A DNA stretch of 64,000 nucleotides from Coriaria nepalensis (Eukaryota > Streptophyta > Magnoliopsida > Cucurbitales > Coriariaceae): contig CP114495.1 of NCBI GenBank assembly GCA_027186245.1, positions 449,001 to 513,000 on the forward strand. Reading direction: 5' to 3'. The position numbers were made by a program, and so were the translations under genes. This document shows, in pieces, positions 35,769 through 48,387 of the stretch. The notes under the pieces are model-generated. The model was not told the origin of the DNA and ran no database searches. It saw only the letters and a program-made list of their open reading frames with translations. Each line of letters starts with the position of its first letter. Within the stretch, counting starts at the first letter, position 1.

Positions 35769-38367
35769 TGCTTATGCCAATCTTGAAGGTGGAACAGATC
35801 TCAAATTTTCTACAACTTTGCTAAACTCAAAACTTGTTTTCTTCCGCCCAGCATATTCAAAACGGGAGAACTCTGGAAATAACAAACAGAAGGTTGACAG
35901 GTTGCGATCCTATACACATTAAGTCTTGTAGAAAAATTAACGTAGGAGAAGAAGATTATTAGAGCAAGAAAACTTTAGATATGAAATGGGTTAATGTTGC
36001 AATAACATATAATAGGATTAATGATTTATATGGAAGAAGCTTTTCACTGATATAAGAAAAAAGAGTGTCATGGAATATAGTATTAACTTTTGATGCCAGA
36101 TTGCTAAGTGCAGGAGCTGAAATGACGCAATTCGCCCTGCTACTTTAATGATACCTATCCATCCACCAAAAGAAAACTTTTCTTTTCAAAGCTGGAATGG
36201 TGTCATTAGCTTTTCACGTTTTCGGAAGGATTGTAAATTCGATCGATCCCCTCAAATCAAGCATGTGAATAATTATATAAAAAACGGAGAGACTTATTAC
36301 CTTATTATTATTATTATTATTAATTATTATTATTATTATTAATTATTATTATTATTATTAATTATTATTATTATTATTAATTATTAATTATTAATGATTA
36401 CTGATTAATTATTATTATAAATGTTAGTTATTGGTTCGCTTTTGAAGACCCACTGAGCAGCTTAAGGTGAATAATTTATTAGAGTAATGTTAGAGAATGA
36501 CTTGTACATTATAATTTTATTTATCAAATTATAAAAAATATTATATTAATTATATTTATACAAGAATATCTAGTTAGATAATACCGAAGGAGCCTCATTA
36601 ATGAATGGCTGTATCATTGGTCGTTGCTGAGTGCAGACTAGGTATGATTTGATTATCGATCTGTAATTGAGAGGAAACAACACATGGGGTCACGTGCCTT
36701 CTCTCCTCTATCTCTCTCTCTCTCACTCCCTTTCTCTCTTACTCCAGCTTGTAAGGCATGGATATCTAGAAATTCTGAGTGATCAATTGGGTCCATTTTT
36801 AAAGCAAAATAATGCAATTTGAGTGCACCACTATCAACTCAATCCAATTATCAATTATTATAAGCTTCCAAGTTGATAATTATTAGTTCTTTTCAGGTAA
36901 AACCTTTTCATTAAAATGATGATCAACCTTTTCTTATAACTGAAATAGGCCATAACTAGACCTGTAAAGTGTAAAGACAGTGTTCTGATACTGAGAGCCA
37001 TTTAGTGTTCTTTGGGGGAAGAAAGTCTTGCGCTCTATGCTAATTTTCTTGGTCTTTTATAAAATATAAACTAATAAGTTGATTATTACTGGGATTTCAC
37101 TTCACCTACAACATGACACCATGCATATGAAGTCAACACATGCGTCCTCAGGCTGCTTATAGCATGTGGCTCTGTCTTTCTTACACTTCTACCCGATTCT
37201 TTGACTTCAAAGTGTTTGGTATACTTTTAGGACACTAGTTTTGCATCCGGTACTATTAATTATAATTTTAAAAATTAAAAAAAAAAAAGCATAAAAAATC
37301 TCTATATCGAATACAAATGCTCTTTTATATATATATATATATAATATATATTGGATTATCATAAGCTCTACAAATGGGCCAGTACGGACGGATGAGGGTG
37401 ATCTATCCGTTACTGGCGTTGACTAAGAAAAAAATAATCGCTTCTTTGTCAACTGACACTGTTAGTTTCTGCATAGTTTTGTCATAAATCCTGAAATGGT
37501 CCAAGACTCGTGGAAGTGAGTATATAAAGAAATGGGCCAAGTATTTTGACTAAGCTGTGGTTAAAGGCCTGTTCAACCCAACATGACCAGGTAGAGCTCA
37601 AGATTGGGCGTATTGGGCCTTAAAGGGCTGATGAAAGTGAGCCCTCCCTGACGTTGCAAGAATGCAGAGATTTTTAAGGTGAAAGACAACAAAATAAAAT
37701 AAATAATAAAATAATAAAATAATAAAATAATAAAATAAAAAGGACAGGGAGAATGTATATATACACTTTACATCAGTCAATTTCCACATTATCGTTCTTG
37801 GACTCTTACTTATTAATGACTTATGTGATGTCATTGATGACGTCATAAAATAAAAATATAAATGAATTAATAATTAGTAATGGTCCGAATCTGCCCGCAT
37901 CGGCAGCTAAACAAATCATGTCCTTTGTTTTGTCATTTTCTGAAATCTATATAAAACAAGGAGGAAGGTTTATAGTACAAGAGGGTAGACGAGAGATATT
38001 ATTACAAAGGGGGGGAAACAAAAAAAGGGAACCAACTTCTGAATCCAAACTGAAATAACGCTTTTATTCAAGTAGTCTTGTAAAAAAAAATAATAATAAA
38101 AATAATTGTAATTATAATTGTCTAATTAAAAAAAAAAAAAAAAAAAAAACAGGTATAGAAAGCGACAAGAAAGGAAGACACGTAGCGGCAACCAGAACTC
38201 ACGGAGAGAAGCTCCACGTGGCATACATCCACTGGTTGCTGGTTCTCCATCAGACGGGCAATAAATAGATTAAGACTGTCTGGTAGAAGAACAGGTATAG
38301 AAGATTGATTCATTTATCGAATGTAAAAAGGATCGCAGAAATAACAGTTAACTTGATAGGCTCTCTC

Positions 38368-38419
<52 letters not shown>
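35769..38419. other. long AT-rich intergenic region
   Basis: No gene is recognised in 2.6 kb. It includes the TAA repeat described separately, TA runs near 37327-37352, a run of AATAAAATAAT units at about 37690-37740 and a poly-A tract near 38129-38149. Just before the next gene's ATG, a (TA)n(GA)n microsatellite at about 38370-38415 forms most of the cytochrome b561 leader. Confidence 0.5.
36303..36405. repeat. TAA microsatellite with 20-base higher-order period
   Basis: An ATT repeat is interrupted by an extra AATT about every 20 bases (near 36320, 36340, 36360 and 36379). The array therefore grew by copying a 20-base block as well as the triplet. Confidence 0.7.
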
Positions 38420-38421
<2 letters not shown>

Positions 38422-40018
38422 GGCTCTAGCGGTGAGTGCACTACCATTGACAATAGTGACTCACGTGTTGGGGGTTGCAGGCGTGGTTCTGGTTTTGGTC
38501 TGGGCAATCCATTTCAGAGGTGGCTTGGCCTGGGAGGCTACTAACAAGAGCCTCATCTTCAACGTAAGTTAATATCTATCAATCTACTCTCTCTCTCTCT
38601 CTCTCGCTGATTATTTCCAAACAACTTTTCTGTTTGGTTTGCAAGAAAATTTTGGTCAACTTTGTCTTTAATCCCCCCGTCCTCGATCACAGGAGGTTGA
38701 ATATGATCACCGGTTTCTGCAACCTTTCTTTCTGGTTTTGCTTATGACAAATTTATTCAATTATTATTATATAAAAAGTTCTCAATTTTCAAAATATAAA
38801 TAATTTAATATAATTTAATTATTTGCGAGATGGGTGTATTCATTACGTTTTTTATAATTAATGGGAATTTTGTTTTATGTTATTCTCATGCCTTGTTAAA
38901 ATAGGTAATTGGATATATGTATGCCATTCCCTATCGGTGGTTGGTCAAACTTATCCATCTATCTATACCTCGATCGGAGTTATCTCATGAGCTCGTCACA
39001 AATGAAATGAAGGATATATATATATATATAGGAGGTGTATATGTTTACAACAAGTATCCAACTTGCAACTGGATTCTTCTCAGAAGTACATGACTTGTCG
39101 TCTGTTTCTGGCAATTTCTTTTGGATTTTTCCTACGTGTAGAAACCTCTCGATAATGACTGAAATCTCTCGAAAAATATAATAAAGGCACTTATAAATCT
39201 TTACTCTGTTTATGAAGCTGAGATGATTTTCTTTTTCTTTTTTTCCCAATATGTAGATTCATCCCGTTCTTATGCTAATTGGCTTGATTATCATTGGAGG
39301 GGAAGGTAATTATCAAATGAACTATCTATATACAATGGATCGGACCTATAAATGTTATTTGATTAGCTGCATGCTAACTAAGTAATTACGCTAATTGTGA
39401 TTAAAAATGAAGCCATAATTAGTTACAAATCTCTTCCATTGAAGAAAGAATTGAAGAAATTGATACACTTGGTCCTCCACGCAATAGCATTGGTTCTGGG
39501 AATCATCGGTATATATGCTGCATTCAAGTACCACAATGAAAGCTCTATTGCCAACCTCTACAGCTTGCATTCCTGGCTTGGCATTGCCATCATCGTCCTC
39601 TACGGCATTCAGGTATTGTTCATGTCACCATATCTCAATCCTATACTAATGATCAGATACACAGAATCTAACGAAAAGTCAATTCGAAACGATAATGTGA
39701 CTGCAGTGGATATACGGGTTCGTGGTGTTCTTCTACCCCGGAGGATCTATATCTCTAAGAAGTGTATCAATTCCATGGCACGTGATATTTGGTGCGTCCG
39801 TGTTCATATTGGCGGTCGGAAATGCTGCAATCGGCTTCTTAGAGAAGCTCACGTTCCTCGAAAGCTCCGGCCTCGCTAAGTACGGTTCCGAGGCCTTGCT
39901 CGTCAACTTCACCGCCGTGCTTACCATCGTGTTCGGAGCTTTTGTCATATTATCCACTCTTTCACAGCCTCCGCCCAGTGCTCATGAGGATGATGAACCT
40001 GCCTATTCTGCTATCTAA
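38420..40018 (+). CDS. cytochrome b561, ascorbate-dependent transmembrane electron carrier
   Basis: This membrane protein passes electrons from cytosolic ascorbate across the tonoplast or plasma membrane to monodehydroascorbate or ferric iron. Exons 38420-38563, 39257-39305, 39413-39612 and 39707-40018 give 234 residues, the normal length. Six membrane segments are seen. The four haem-ligand histidines are His50 (IHPVLM), His83 (LIHLVLH), His117 (YSLHSWLG) and His156 (IPWHVIFG). The Lys/Arg-rich loop YKSLPLKKELKK between segments 2 and 3 fits the ascorbate site. The acceptor of intron 2 (ATGAAG) has a weak pyrimidine tract, but the frame and the family sequence support it. It is the counterpart of the cytochrome b561 that I recall next to LAF1 in Arabidopsis (At4g25570). 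No DOMON domain is present. Confidence 0.92.
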
Positions 40019-41437
40019 TGATCATTATTTTGTAAGGATAAACTTAAACTACGTATCGTATCTGTATCAAACACGACTGGGCCGGGCTTAATAGATTTGT
40101 TATACATGTTCTGTTGTAATATGTAACTCGTATTATTAGACGACATGTCGCATCGGTGCTACTGAAGCAATATCTGTATCCGAATCATTAGCATGTATAT
40201 TAGATTTGATTAATACGTTAATATAATATTAATTAATTAATTCTTAATCAAGTGCTTCGTTGCGGGTCCTACTTGGATCTCTTCGGCTTGTCGATCCGAC
40301 AGCACACTCATGGTCGTGATTATCGAAAACTCATGGCTGTGATTAGCTGTTAACGACTCTTTTTAATATTATTATTTTAATATTATATATAATTAAAATT
40401 AAAAGATCTATTATAATCTCTCAAAAATAAATAGTTAATATTGAAAAAAAAATTTCTTTTTTTTTTTTATAAAAAATAATTTTTGTGAGTTATAAAAATA
40501 TGTATATGTGAAAAATATGTATATGTGAGTTATATTTTTGTATTTATAATATAATAAATAAATTTATATTATACATATTTATTTATTTATTTATTTATAA
40601 AAATAATATATAACTTATATTCATATAAATAAAATTAATAGATTAAGATTATATAACTTATTTTTATAATTAATTAATTTAAAGTAAAAAAAAAAAAAAA
40701 AAGTGAGAGGATCCCACCACGAAGAAATGTCGGCTCCTCTTTCTCTCTAAATTTTCTTGGTATGATCAGATTCTTAATCTTTTAAAAAGATGAAAAGTAT
40801 TAATTTTTAAAAGATATTATTTTAAATATTAATCGAGAATTGAAATAGTTTTTACATTTCATTATTATTTTGTTTTTTTTTTTTTTATATATTATTTTAT
40901 GGAATGATTCAAAAAAAAATTGTCCTAAAAAACTGATTCATTTGGATAATAAATTAGAGTAATGTTTTATTGGATTTAAAGTAAGATAAATTTTAGATAA
41001 AATAATATGAGATAATTATTCATATTATTATTTATTAATTAAGAAAATAATATAAATAATTATTAACACTTATTAATATTATTTTAAATTATTTAAATTT
41101 AATTCAAATTAAAATAATTTTTTTTTTTACTAATTCTTATTTCAACTTTAAAAAATGACCATAAAAAAAAAAGTTTAAAAAGAAAAAGGAATTAAAGATT
41201 TCATCAACCATTTTTTGGTGTGTACTAGGAAGTAGGGGCAGTGAGTCTACCTACTAATCTAAGTACAAGTATATTTAATAACAATAACACATTAAATAAA
41301 TTTCTTATTTTAATTACGAAAAATTAAAAAAAATATATATATATTTTATTTATTTTATAAAATAAAGAGGGTTATTTATTTATTTATTTTAATTAAATAA
41401 ATTATTATTTTATTATTTTATTAAAAATTATTAAAAA

Positions 41438-41468
<31 letters not shown>

Positions 41469-41732
41469 AATTTAATTATTATTTCACTTATTTCATCTTA
41501 TTTCACTTATTTTATTCATCTTATTTATTATCCGTTTCACTCATAATCTAAAACGAAACGAGGCAAAGCAATCAATCTTGTTATATTTTCTGTAGCAATT
41601 ATTTTGTTGAACTTTCTTAGCGATTCCAAGCTGTACATCTACTGTGCCCATCTTCCAGCTCATAAACCCGTTCAAGATTCTAACAGTAACAGTAAGCGCC
41701 CGCCCGGATCCAAACTATAATATCTCAACTAC

Positions 41733-41780
<48 letters not shown>

Positions 41781-41878
41781 AAAGTTCTGTTCTTTTCTCG
41801 TAAATTTTAAGTAATTTGTGTTTGGAACCTTTAGAGCTGGCCATCTCCTTGGAATTGTTTTAGTGCAGAGGAATTTTA
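40019..41878. other. AT-rich intergenic region
   Basis: No gene is seen. It has many A/T homopolymers and ATTT and TA simple repeats (for example 40578-40600, 41332-41344, 41453-41468). A (CT)n followed by (CA)n microsatellite at about 41733-41778 lies in the remorin leader. Confidence 0.55.
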
Positions 41879-43063
41879 ATGGCAGAGGAGGAACCCAAGA
41901 AGGAAACATCCGACACTCCGACGGACCCAATTCCTCCTGTTCCGGCTCCGGCTCCAGCTCCAGCTCCGGAACACGAACACGTAGAAGAAGCAGCTCCAAA
42001 AGAAGATATTGCAGAGGAGAAGTCCATAATTCCCTTACCACATCCTGAAGAGAAGCCTGATGAGTCCAAAGCTCTTGCTGTTGTTGAGAGTAATACTCTT
42101 TTCTTTAGTTCAGCAAATCTGAAAATCACTTCTTTTTCTCTTGCCGCTTTTCATCTGTTTTTCTGAGTTATATGCTACTTGTTTTTTTGTTCAATTATGT
42201 TAAAAGATTATCTTTTTTTCTTGGAAGTAATTGTCTTTTTTTTATTTTTTTTTAATAAATTTAAATCTTATCCATAGAGGCTCCAGAACCGACAGAGGGT
42301 TCAGTCAATCGAGGTAATTTTAAAATAATTTTCTTTTCCTTATAATCATGATGTGAAATGAAACAATCAACTAAAAAAATCCAATCATCTCTTCAGACGC
42401 TGTTCTTGCAAGAGTTGCCACAGAAAAGAGGTTGTCACTGATCAAAGCATGGGAAGAAAGTGAAAAGTGCAAGGCAGAGAACAAGTAAGATATTCATCCA
42501 AACATGTTGTTTATAGGTTGATCTGATTGATCTGAGCCATGTTGATCTTTGAAGCTCATAAGTTTCTTACTGGCATATTATTCATATTAACTCGAAGCTC
42601 AAACCTTTATAAAATTGTCATTTAGAAATGCATTTGTTTTTTCAAAACATGGGTTTCATCTTGGTTTGCTTCATTTGATACTGGAACTTGTTGAGCAGAG
42701 CTCAAAAGAATCGATCTGGTGTTTCAGCATGGGAGGGCAAAAGGAAAGCAACTGTAGAGGCCGAGTTGAAGAAAATCGAGGTATAAAACAAAAAACTACT
42801 TAGAAAGAACAAGGTTAGAGCTTGTTTCTGTCTCTAAACATGTTATTATTGTATCTGGCCAGGAAGATTTGGAGAAGAAAAAGGCTGATTATGTAGAGAA
42901 AATGAAGAACAAAATAGCTTCAATCCACAAGCTAGCAGAAGAGAAGAGGGCTATAATAGAAGCTCAACGTGGAGAAGATCTTCTCAAGGCAGAGGAGTTG
43001 GCTGCAAAATACCGTGCAACCGGAAATGCACCGAAGAAGTTCCTCAGTTGCTTTTCGGCCTGA
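41879..43063 (+). CDS. remorin (group 1 type)
   Basis: Remorins are plant plasma-membrane nanodomain proteins active in signalling, cell-to-cell movement and plant-microbe contact. Exons 41879-42089, 42278-42313, 42397-42484, 42699-42780 and 42863-43063 give 205 residues. The N-terminal half is disordered, with a Pro/Ala run (PPVPAPAPAPAPEHEH). The conserved C-terminal remorin domain forms a coiled coil: LARVATEKRLSLIKAWEESE, SAWEGKRKATVEAELKKIE, then IHKLAEEKRAIIEAQRGEDL. The end KKFLSCFSA keeps the REM-CA membrane anchor with a likely S-acylated Cys. The five-exon layout is typical. I recall At5g23750 and At3g48940 as counterparts near GT90 and HIPP genes. The gene is complete. Confidence 0.94.
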
Positions 43064-43549
43064 AACTGTTCATCCCTGCAGCTGTGACTTATATATTATT
43101 AGATTTGTGCTATAAGTTTCTTATTTGAGCAGATTATTAATTTTATCCAGACGATTGTCTTGTTTGAGGACACAGAATTGTTTGGTGTTTATTACAGCAG
43201 TGTGATAGTTGTGTTCTGTTAATATAATTATATGGAAAATTGTGAGTCAATATTCTATGGTTTAAGAAGACATTGTGTTCAGCATTAGTGTTATTTTTTG
43301 ATGTATCAAAGATTGCTCTGTTTTTTATATATCATATTGGGATTCTCTACTTGTTATTCAACTTGTATTCCCTAAAGAGGCTTCATTCCATACATCTGTA
43401 AGCCTCATTTGAATGGATAGAAGGTGCAGAAGAAAGGAAATGAACGTTGTTTTGTATCATGGTCCTGTGTACATCTATCACTGCACCTTTTCCCAATCTT
43501 TAGCTCGATTTGCAGCCAGTTAACTCGGTCTCTATTAAAACACAGAGCC
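43064..43549. other. 3' flank of remorin
   Basis: No coding potential is seen. A polyadenylation-like AT-rich tail of the remorin gene is likely here. Confidence 0.45.
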
Positions 43550-43720
43550 ATGGTTATGCTTACAATTGTTGGGAGGGTAAGTGTTAGATTACCCTTAGCT
43601 CAAGGACCTAGTCATGGAGACGAAGAAAGCGATGGGCTTTTGTGCTATAAGCAACAAGCAGAATTCATTCTCAGAGAAATTTCAAGAGGAGCCTCGTCGC
43701 CTTTCAAGATGACCGTTCGT
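43550..43720 (+). pseudogene. Sec22-like longin domain fragment
   Basis: The frame reads MVMLTIVGRVSVRLPLAQGP, then about ten variable residues, then YKQQAEFILREISRGASSPF and KMTVR. This matches the first 57 residues of plant Sec22-type SNAREs (pattern MVxLTxIxRVxxxLPLAxG, then YKQQA and xxISRG). After MTVR the family sequence stops, and 36 bases later a stop codon ends the frame. The SNARE motif and membrane anchor are absent before the next gene. It is probably the remains of a Sec22-like gene. I recall a SNARE-like gene (At5g52270) at exactly this place in Arabidopsis, between the coiled-coil gene and the MYB gene. The remaining sequence to 44038 holds nothing else. Confidence 0.62.
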
Positions 43721-44038
43721 GGAGATTTTTTTAAAAGATCCCGGAAAGAAAATTAGATAATGATGTATGGACTCTGCTTTGTTTCTGTCAAAAACTGGCA
43801 TTTGACATTGTTTTAGTTACTTGGTTGGCAATGGAGTCTGCTTCAGCGCCATGTTTGATTCCTCATATCCCGGAAACCTGGCTTTCCATTATTTGCATGA
43901 CTTGCAGAAAGAGATAAACATTTCTTTTCTTTTCACTTGGTTAGGTGTCAATAACAAATTACATTATTACATGGATAATTAGAAAGACATTCTTCTAGAA
44001 TGTATACATAGTTGTAAGAAAATAAATACCCACTTTAG

Positions 44039-45468
44039 TTATATGTACATCAAATCATTGCTCATTTGGTACTGATGCGAGATATTACAGTTCACAAACC
44101 CATCCAAAGAAATTTGGTTTTGGTCTTCCAACTTAAATTGAGAATCGATCATAATCTCGTGACTACTACTCGTACTTGGCTCATGAACATGGCTTAAATC
44201 AATTCCATTATGACACTGATCAGTCCCTCCAAAAATTTCCCCGTTTGTGATTTGAGCATCCCAGAACAAGTTATCCAGATTCTGATTGATCAACCCATGT
44301 TTTGCAAACATCAGCTCGCCTAAATTTGCTGTGGTTCCATTACCGTGAACATGGTTGTGATCTAGTGTGAGCCATTCAGCAAACAATAGCTTTGGCAAGG
44401 GGCTAACTCTTTGTGTTGGATCATTAAATATCGGATCGGCCATCACGTGGTGGCTAATACCGGATTGAAATGATGGATAAGTAGTCGACTTTCGGGGTGA
44501 GGACGAAGAGTAATCCAAAGTATCTGAGCTAATCGAAGTACTAATACACTGAGTAGTCATGATTTGACTATGATCAGCTTCTACTAATCCTCCTCCTTCT
44601 ACTTTAGCTTTAGCTAGTACTTTTTTCTTCAAATAAGAATGCCAACAGTTCTTTATCTCATTGTCTGTTCTTCCAGGCAAATGCTGTGCTATTTGAGACC
44701 ACCTAAAATAAACAAAACAGACAAGATAATGTCATTATTTAGGAAGAATGGATGGATAAAGACAGAAAGGTGGTTGTTTTCTTACTTGTTGCCCAACCTG
44801 TGGTGAAGGGTGAGGATTGTCTCCTCCTCTTGCTGGCTAAACAGCCCCCGTTTTAGCCCAGGCCTTAAGTAATTTATCCACCTCAATCTACAGCTTTTCC
44901 CATTCCTTTGCAATCCTGCATGTAATTAGTAACTCATATTATTATATTAATATTACTTATAATTACTTTGTTAGGATAAATTATTAAATTTTAAAATATA
45001 TATTAAGTTGACTTTTTGTTCCTTCTTTATCTAAAATGTGACATATCCTTCTGAAAGCAGCCAAGATATATTCATCTGTCGGTCGTCAAAACATCTTTTT
45101 AACTTGGTGAAAACATTGGTAATTTTAATTGACTGATTACTGTCATGATCAACAACCAATAGAACCAATGTTACAGACCAAAGCTGATTGAATTAGTACT
45201 GTTCAAACTATATATATATATATTGATTGATTTCGATCATTAACATTTTTAAAGGTCAATCAATTTGTAGCAATGCCCATGAAAAACTTTAGACCATGAA
45301 TGAAGTGGTTAAGAAATTAGTTAACTCACCGGCTTTAATCGGAACGGAACTCCAGCAAACATGGCCGTGCTTAAGGATGTGGTTTCTGAGCTTCTGGTCT
45401 TCTTCTGGTGACCATAAACCTTTTCTGTACTTTGGCTTCAGCTTATCTGATGCTTCTTCACAGCCCAT
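44039..45468 (-). CDS. R2R3-MYB transcription factor, MYB18(LAF1)/MYB19/MYB45 clade
   Basis: Exons 45330-45468, 44786-44915 and 44039-44702 give 310 residues with the standard R2R3-MYB intron positions. R2 (about residues 14-66) and R3 (about 67-117) hold the expected tryptophans and DNA-reading helices: [60 protein letters not shown]. The [13 protein letters not shown] form and the start [17 protein letters not shown] point to the LAF1 clade. Arabidopsis LAF1 promotes phytochrome A far-red signalling and is degraded via COP1. R3 has NEIKNCW where most MYBs have NYW. The C-terminal half is Ser/Asn/His-rich with no bHLH-binding signature. Function in this plant is inferred from clade only. Confidence 0.88.
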
Positions 45469-48387
45469 TTTCCTTTTGTCTTTGGTTTTTATTTTTGTTT
45501 TTGTTTGTGTTTTTTCTTTTTCTTATGGAGTCAGAATTTGAGATGAAAATGAAATAGCTTTTGTATATAATTGAGCTTAAAATATGACCAAATCAGCTAG
45601 GGATGTTCTCTGATCATAAGGGCTCTATATGGTTCTGGAAACCTTGGACAATCAAGCTTTGGTATTTAAAGCATAGAGATTAGGTAAGGTCTACTACCCT
45701 TTTAAAAATCCTCAAAGATGGGATTTTAAATTTTTTTTTCTTTTCTGTGAAATAATTAGAGAATCTTGAAGACTTGATCTTTGCCCTTTGGAAAGAAGAT
45801 TAAATTTTATTATATATATTTAAAAAAAAAAAGGAAAAAAAGAAGGGTTTTCCAAATTCAACCCATGATTTATGCTACCCCATTTGAAATGGTCTTTTTT
45901 TTTTCTCCTTAAGAGTTTTCACTCACAATTGAAACTGGTTAATGCCTTAATGGGTAGTTCTGGTGTAGTTGATTCAAACTACATGCATGGACTAGGTAGC
46001 TAGTTGATTCCAATCAGTGGTAAACAAGTTATCAAAATCCTCCTCTTGTCCATAAGCAAATTCATCTTCTCTTACATAAATTATATATATATTCCTATAT
46101 AACTATAGCAAATGGAACTCAACTACTAACGACATGATTTCAGATTTGAGTAAAGAAAAGATGATGGGTTAATTACTTCTTATACTTAGCTACTTTCTTC
46201 AGCTTATGACAGGAAGATAGATAGACATATACATTGTTTATGAATCCAGCTCATGTCATGTAATGCAGGATACAATAATATTGCATGCCTAGCTAGCTGG
46301 TCTCCTCTTCATTGTCTGTCTCATTAGCTAGCTAGATGCTACAACTTAATTACTCTTAATCCCATGCATATGGGCCCCACTCATGCATATATATTCACAA
46401 ACTTAATCTTAAGAAGGAGAAGAAGAAGAAGAAGATCGAACAGCTCCACAGTAGGTTCTAAGAGGCAGTTGACCATACTAAGGTCCAAGGGCAAATACAT
46501 GATTTCTTAAGCTGAAGCCTGAATGTAGATTGGCCTAAGTTGTTTCTCTTGCCGACATTTGCGATATCCCTTGATTAGGTCTACCCTTAATGCCGATTAA
46601 ACTTCTAGTTTGACTTCAAATCTCTCTTGCCTCATTGGTTAACTACACAACAATATATAAATATTGCAATTTGGACCCACAAAAAAGAAATAGTTGTACA
46701 TAGAAACAAAATTATTAATTTTGTACTCTTGTTTTACATTATTCGAACATATATATATATATATATATATATTTACCTCTTGATTCTGATGAACATACGA
46801 CTTTCATAAATTTTAAGGATTAATCCGAGAGTTAACGATGCAAAATCTTAAAAATTGATATCTACTTCAAAGTGTTGCTTTCGAAATTTATAAGAATTAT
46901 TTTTTGAGTTCATATCTTAAATAAATTTAAGAAAAAAGTTTGAATAGTAATATCTAAAAGCTTATTTTATATCAAGCATGCTCACTTGATATTTTATTTA
47001 AGATATTGTACCTATATAAATATGACATCAGCTGCATGATTTTAACTGCATTTTAAATTCGTTTATATTTTGATTAATAATTAAGAAATTAAAAGTAATT
47101 AATTACTTCTCCCTCCCACTAACCTTCCAATAAACTTTTTGCCCTCATGATTTTATATTATTCCACGTGCCGAAAAGAGACAGGATTGCAACTCAAATTA
47201 AGGAATTTGATGATGTTTGGAACACCTTTTCTTCCTAGCTACTCTCTACTCTTGCAATGGTTTTTAGTATCTCATGACTACTTCAAGCTTGAGATCAATG
47301 GTAAATTAGTAATAAAGTCTTGACATTAAGTTAATCCTTGTCTTTGCTTTCATGTGATGTTAATATAGATAAAACTCAAATGAACACCTAAATTAACTAG
47401 TTCAAATTGGCCTAATTGGGGTCAAGCAAGTTTAAAAGTCTAATTAAGTGAGGGGCCAATATGTAATATAGTAGAACTCTAGGTCAATGTTATACATTAC
47501 ACCTTCATGCTCCTAAAACAGGATGCATCTAATCATTTTCGGAGTAGTTTAGCTTATCATGTATACAATATTAGACTGTATGTATGTTAATTTTATTACA
47601 AGTGATAGTGATAGTGATAGTTTAATCAATTACTTAGGGTCTTATTAACTCACCTAACTACTCAATTATATTACGCTAAGTTTAGCCAACACATTCAACG
47701 ACAGCTTAAAATTAACTAAGTGATCTTATCAACAACATAAACAATTAACTTTTGACCAACTACGCCTTCTTTTGATTATACCATCGACTTATCAACTGAA
47801 TTGTTTAAGAAGAGGATGCCATGTCAGCAGAAAGAAGACAATGTGGCAGAAAGTTCGAAGACCACGTGGATCAGGAAAATAATCCAATTTGTCGATCAAA
47901 AATTGGACCCAACATGGTCTCATTATGGAGAAATGTATATGGGCCGATTCTCTTTTCCTACAAACTTAACAGAGTTTGAAGACTAATAACATCAACTTAC
48001 CCCGGCTTCGTGATTCATTTGAAAAAGAAGAGTTGTTAGACCACTAGATCCCATAATTTCAAAAGTATTCTGGGGTAGAATCTAATCATGGAATCCGACC
48101 CTAATCAAAATGTGTATATTTATCTTATAAAGAAGTTTTGGATAAAAATGAGAAATGTTTTTGTTTGACCGTGGTTTGAATTATTGATTTATGTAATTGG
48201 AAGTAACTAATTAGGTTTATCAAAGAAATTAAGATAAGATAGACCTCAAAATAAGTGTAATTGCATAAAGACATTTGGCTAGCATATGGTGCATTCAACA
48301 GCAGCCTCTTTATATCTTCCTTTCCTTTCCTTTCCTTCTTCCTCTTTATGCAAAACATGTTCAAATGGATAAGATGTCACACAAAAT
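45469..48387. other. long intergenic region, no recognised gene
   Basis: This is 2.9 kb of AT-rich DNA with TA repeats (for example 46749-46771) and a TGATAG repeat near 47601-47620. Short frames at 46627 and 47801 have no domain. It holds the MYB promoter and the 3' flank of the WD40 gene. Confidence 0.5.

Noticed and set aside
39613..39706. Retained intron 3 of cytochrome b561 as coding sequence
   Set aside because: It is 94 bases long and shifts the frame; splicing it restores Q-W-I-Y-G-F-V and the fourth haem histidine.
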